A stretch of 64,000 nt of DNA. It comes from Bacillus sp. NTK074B. GTDB lineage: Bacteria; Bacillota; Bacilli; Bacillales; Bacillaceae_B. The translations under genes were made by a program, and so were the position numbers. How positions within the stretch are numbered: the stretch's first letter is position 1; each line of letters begins with the position of its first letter. Under the pieces are notes generated by a model. That model had not been told where the DNA came from. It saw only the letters and a list, made by a program, of their open reading frames with translations, and did no database searches. The DNA is taken from NCBI RefSeq assembly GCF_017303375.1, contig NZ_JAFKOH010000003.1, positions 62,001-126,000 of the forward strand, written 5' to 3'. Below, piece by piece: positions 60,684 to 64,000 of the stretch.

Positions 60684-63600
60684 ATGCAAGCTATAACCAA
60701 TTGGGTATTCCGCAATAAGGCAGCCATGACACTATTTATTATCATCACGTTGCTTATCGGCATTATTAGTTATTTCCGTCTGCCAATGGAATTCTTGCCT
60801 GAAGCGGATAATCCACAAGTAACAGTCGTCACCCTGGGGCAGGGGTATGACGCAGGCTCCATGACAACCAACATCACGGAACCCGTGGAACAGGCCGTCG
60901 CATCCATTTCAGGAAAAACATCGATCCTGTCCACGACCGGGGAGGGATATTCCCAGGTTACTATCAACTTTGATTCAAAAAGCGACATGAAAGAAGCTAA
61001 AAATAAAGTGGAGGATGCCATCAAAGGGATACGGCTGCCCGAGGGAATCGGAGAACCACAAATCTCCCAGCTGAATACCTCGATGATTCCAATCGGCCAA
61101 GTATCGGTGACATTTGATGACGGATTGACGAAAGAGAACCTGGATCTCGTCAATGACGAATTCAAGCCGCTGTTTGAGAATCAATCCGGCTTGTCTCAAG
61201 TAACTCTAGCCGGTGAAAATAGTGCCCGGGTACAGATCAATCTTGATCAAGACAAACTCGAGAAGTTACATATCCCGGTTAACGCGGTGATGGGAGTACT
61301 TCAAGGGCAGGATGTATCTGCCTCTGCCGGAAGCACCACGATCGATGGTCAGAAGAGTACGATCAACGTTACGGACAATTTGACTTCCGTTGACGCATTG
61401 AAGAACTTGTCCGTTCCGTTACAAGTCCCGAATGCTCCTGTCGTCAAACTGAAAGACATCGCAACCATTGAAAAAGTGCAAGCAGAAAACACCATCACTC
61501 GTGTAAACGGAAAAGAGGCCCTGGCCATCGTCCTATTCAAAGAGAGTGATGCCAGTGCCGTTACAGCTGGAGAAGAAGTAAAAGACACGGTCGATCAAAT
61601 CAACAAGGACTATGACGGTGTCGAAGCGACAACGCTGTTCACCACAGGGGAAATGGTGGAGAACTCAGTCAACAGTATGGTACGCGAAGTAGCACTTGGT
61701 ACATTGTTCGCAACGCTTGTGATTCTTTTATTCTTAAGAAAATTCAAGCCGACCCTGATTACCGTCGTCTCCATTCCATTATCACTCTGTATCACGCTAT
61801 TCCTGCTCTGGTTATCCGGTGTCACACTGAACATCCTCACACTGGGAGGAGTCGCGGTGGCGGTCGGACGACTGGTCGATGACAGCATTGTCGTCGTCGA
61901 GAATATATTCAGGCGCAGCCAGAATGAGAAACTGACCAAACAGAATGTGCTGCTCGCGACACAGGAAGTTTCCCGTGCAATTACGTCATCCACTCTGATT
62001 ACAGTGGCTGTGTTCCTGCCGATGGGACTCGTCAACGGATCGTTGAAAGCGTTCCTGCTTCCGTTCGGCTTGACTGTTACGTATTCGTTACTCGCTTCCC
62101 TGCTTGTAGCCGTTACAGTCGTGCCATTGTTAAGCCGTGGCATGTTGAAAAATACAACTCTGCCAAAACATCACACGCCGCACCGTTATGTAAATGTGCT
62201 GCGATGGTCACTCAATCATAAATGGGTTCCGATCCTATTAGCCATTCTTGTATTTGGAGGGTCCATCGCTCTTTATATCACTTTACCGAAAGCAGCAACG
62301 AGCGCGAATGACGCATCGTTTGTAGCAGTCACGATGGAATTCCCGAGTGCTACGCCGCAAGATACCATGAAGCAGCGTATGACAGACTTCGAAGACACCA
62401 TTTCGGAATTTAAAGGATACGACTATTTAATTACACAATACGGATCCAGTGAAGAAAATGCTCAATACGGAGCAGTTAGTGACCCAGACACGGTTTTCTA
62501 CACCGTCATCATGAAAGAGGGATCCGATGCGGAAACCTTCATTGAAAAAGTGAATGCCACGAAAAAGGATGAAAAAGGTGTGACCATCACGGCATCACCA
62601 TCGTCCATCTTCGGAGGCTCATCCAACTCCAGCATCACCTATGACGTCGTCGGAAATGACACGAATGAACTTCTGACCACGTCCAAAACGATCATGGATC
62701 AGATCAAAGATGTAGATGGAGTGAAGAAAGTCTCGAGCAACCAGGAAAAAACGTCTCCAGTCTTCACCGTGAACGTCAACACGGAGAAAGCGAATGCCCA
62801 GCAAACGGCGATGCAAATCCGTTCTTTATTGAACCCACAGCCGATAGGAGCCATCAACCTGGATGATGTAACGACACCTGTATTTCTGGACGCAGGAGTC
62901 AATCCTGAATCCACATCCGATTTGAAAGACTTGACGATCGCCACAAACGAAGGCATCCAGCCTCTTACAGAAGTGGCATCCATCACGGAAGAAGAGAAAC
63001 CAAGTACCGTCCTGCATAAAGACGGAGACTTATATGTCCGGATCACAGCAGAAGTCGATCCTGAAGAACTATCGGTCATTTCGAAAAATATCGATTCCGA
63101 AATCAAGGGGATCGATTTACCAAAAGGCGTCTCTCTTGATACCGGTGGCGCAGCAGCCCAACAGGCAGACGACTTTAAGGACCTAGGCATGACGATGCTT
63201 GCTTCCATCATGATCGTCTACCTGATCATGGTCCTAACATTTAAGACGTTGAAAGCACCACTGGCCATTTTGATCACCTTGCCGCTCGCCTCAATCGGGG
63301 CCGTCCTCGGACTGCTCATTGCCCGTGTTCCTGCAGACGCAACTGCGCTTATTGGAGCGTTGATGCTGATTGGGATTGTTGTGACGAACGCCATTGTCTT
63401 GATTGACCGCGTCAAGCAGAATGAGGAGACGATGATCATACGTGACGCAATCTTAGAAGCGTGTGGCACCCGCCTCCGTCCGGTCGTCATGACGGCGATT
63501 GCGACCATCTGTGCCATGCTACCGCTTCTCTTCGGTCACACGGAAGATGGAAGTCTCGTATCGAAATCGCTTGCTGTTGTAGTCATCGGTGGTCTTGCAG

Positions 63601-63716
63601 GTGCTACGGTGCTGACGCTTGTTGTTGTTCCTGTGTTTTATGAATTGCTGTATTTCAGGAAGTCTAAGCGGCAACGTGCTCAGCAGTTGGAGAGCGAGGA
63701 GAAGGTCGCTCAGTAA
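60684..63716 (+). CDS. swrC: RND family efflux transporter (SwrC/YerP-like)
   Basis: 1010 residues of the HAE1-type RND family: TM1 at about 12-30, a large periplasm-like loop (40-330), a TM cluster 330-500 with GGVAVAVGRLVDDSIVVVEN (about 387-406) carrying the proton-relay aspartates, a second large loop (530-840) and a TM cluster 845-1000. B. subtilis SwrC exports surfactin and related amphiphiles and aids swarming. GGGGGGAAAC precedes the ATG. No membrane-fusion partner gene is nearby. The 356-nt upstream gap contains GAGCAGG/CCTGCTC arms 40 nt apart (60487-60539) but no gene. Confidence 0.92.
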   Translation: MQAITNWVFRNKAAMTLFIIITLLIGIISYFRLPMEFLPEADNPQVTVVTLGQGYDAGSMTTNITEPVEQAVASISGKTSILSTTGEGYSQVTINFDSKSDMKEAKNKVEDAIKGIRLPEGIGEPQISQLNTSMIPIGQVSVTFDDGLTKENLDLVNDEFKPLFENQSGLSQVTLAGENSARVQINLDQDKLEKLHIPVNAVMGVLQGQDVSASAGSTTIDGQKSTINVTDNLTSVDALKNLSVPLQVPNAPVVKLKDIATIEKVQAENTITRVNGKEALAIVLFKESDASAVTAGEEVKDTVDQINKDYDGVEATTLFTTGEMVENSVNSMVREVALGTLFATLVILLFLRKFKPTLITVVSIPLSLCITLFLLWLSGVTLNILTLGGVAVAVGRLVDDSIVVVENIFRRSQNEKLTKQNVLLATQEVSRAITSSTLITVAVFLPMGLVNGSLKAFLLPFGLTVTYSLLASLLVAVTVVPLLSRGMLKNTTLPKHHTPHRYVNVLRWSLNHKWVPILLAILVFGGSIALYITLPKAATSANDASFVAVTMEFPSATPQDTMKQRMTDFEDTISEFKGYDYLITQYGSSEENAQYGAVSDPDTVFYTVIMKEGSDAETFIEKVNATKKDEKGVTITASPSSIFGGSSNSSITYDVVGNDTNELLTTSKTIMDQIKDVDGVKKVSSNQEKTSPVFTVNVNTEKANAQQTAMQIRSLLNPQPIGAINLDDVTTPVFLDAGVNPESTSDLKDLTIATNEGIQPLTEVASITEEEKPSTVLHKDGDLYVRITAEVDPEELSVISKNIDSEIKGIDLPKGVSLDTGGAAAQQADDFKDLGMTMLASIMIVYLIMVLTFKTLKAPLAILITLPLASIGAVLGLLIARVPADATALIGALMLIGIVVTNAIVLIDRVKQNEETMIIRDAILEACGTRLRPVVMTAIATICAMLPLLFGHTEDGSLVSKSLAVVVIGGLAGATVLTLVVVPVFYELLYFRKSKRQRAQQLESEEKVAQ

Positions 63717-63744
63717 TAAAATTATGATGCGCTGAGGGTATTAT

Positions 63745-63790
63745 AAAAAAAGGTGCTTATCCTGTTCTGGATAAGCACCTTTTGGTTTTT
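63745..63790 (+). terminator. Terminator after swrC
   Basis: AAAAGGTGCTTATCC / GGATAAGCACCTTTT with a 6-nt loop, followed by GGTTTTT, about 30 nt past the stop. Confidence 0.92.
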
Positions 63791-63812
63791 GATTTAGTTA
63801 CCGGATGATTGA

Positions 63813-63907
63813 ATTTTTCAGCTGCTGATTATTCGCATATTTTCAGCTGCTGATTTAATTGAAAAATTCACCTGCTGTCAATTCACATAATTTAAGCAGC
63901 TGAATCC
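63813..63907. repeat. 25-nt-period array of TTTTCAGCTGCTGATT
   Basis: CAGCTGCTGA or CACCTGCTGT starts at 63819, 63844 and 63869, with CAGCTGAA at 63897 (spacings 25, 25 and 28). It lies just beyond the swrC terminator. The remaining sequence to 64000 shows no gene. Confidence 0.75.
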
Positions 63908-64000
63908 AACCAAATCGATCCCTTAAAGATACTTTCATCTAACCTTCCTCATGACCGAACGTGAGATAGAATAATTTATTATCCAAAAAAGGACAGGTAT

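Overview
The window looks like a chromosome segment of a mesophilic, spore-forming, Gram-positive bacterium of the family Bacillaceae. The evidence is the gene order dnaE-ytsJ-accD-accA-pfkA-pyk-fxsA-ytvI-ytwI-citZ-icd, which is the Bacillus arrangement, plus the sporulation pair ytrH-ytrI, strong AGGAGG-type ribosome sites and frequent GTG/TTG starts. Moderate GC and marine/soil Bacillus-like proteins would fit a genus such as Rossellomorea, but that genus guess is inference. No rRNA, tRNA, CRISPR array, prophage or insertion sequence was seen.

Layout. 1-16.8 kb is a conserved core: TCA cycle (icd, citZ), glycolysis (pyk, pfkA), fatty-acid initiation (accD, accA), malic enzyme with an overlapping FadR-type regulator, DNA polymerase DnaE and the sporulation genes ytrHI. 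17-18.7 kb holds a sigma factor with a DUF4179 partner. 18.8-23.5 kb is a tightly overlapping minus-strand run of two alpha/beta hydrolases, two acetyltransferases and an aminoglycoside-phosphotransferase-like kinase, next to an MFS exporter. 23.8-32.3 kb is accessory: a secreted DUF2252 protein, a lipoprotein, the lipid II flippase Amj, an AraJ-like exporter that seems to have lost its regulator, a decayed sigma/anti-sigma locus and a quinone oxidoreductase. 32.6-34.3 kb is a lipoprotein / ECF sigma / anti-sigma operon whose lipoprotein and anti-sigma ectodomain look related. 35.2-39.3 kb is one very large secreted phosphodiester glycosidase-phosphatase. 39.5-50 kb holds many small catalytic genes (GNAT, NUDIX, HAD, DinB, VOC), some broken. 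51.2-52.8 kb is a second ECF sigma/anti-sigma pair with a recognisable autoregulatory promoter. 53-60 kb carries a secreted lipase-like protein, GpmA, pyruvate oxidase and more small genes. 60.7-63.7 kb is an RND exporter of the SwrC type.

The most unusual feature is non-coding. Just beyond several genes or their terminators lie short arrays of a 7-10 nt word repeated every 20-21 nt (5.2, 16.9, 42.0 and 51.0 kb) or every 25 nt (63.8 kb). Each locus has its own word but most share the period. A second family of palindromic units built on AAGCGGAATTTTTCCGCTT occurs at three loci (4.3, 30.0 and 34.5 kb) with nearly the same unit spacing (about 51, 61 and 52 nt). These arrays do not look like CRISPR, coding repeats or ordinary terminators.

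Several loci show recent decay: frameshifts in a histidine phosphatase (43 kb) and a VOC protein (58 kb), a truncated ABC-2 permease (48 kb), a hydrolase stump running into a neighbour's terminator (53 kb), and a 65-nt hydrolase remnant (25.4 kb). All annotation is by reading alone. Starts were moved inward wherever a ribosome site supported a later codon.
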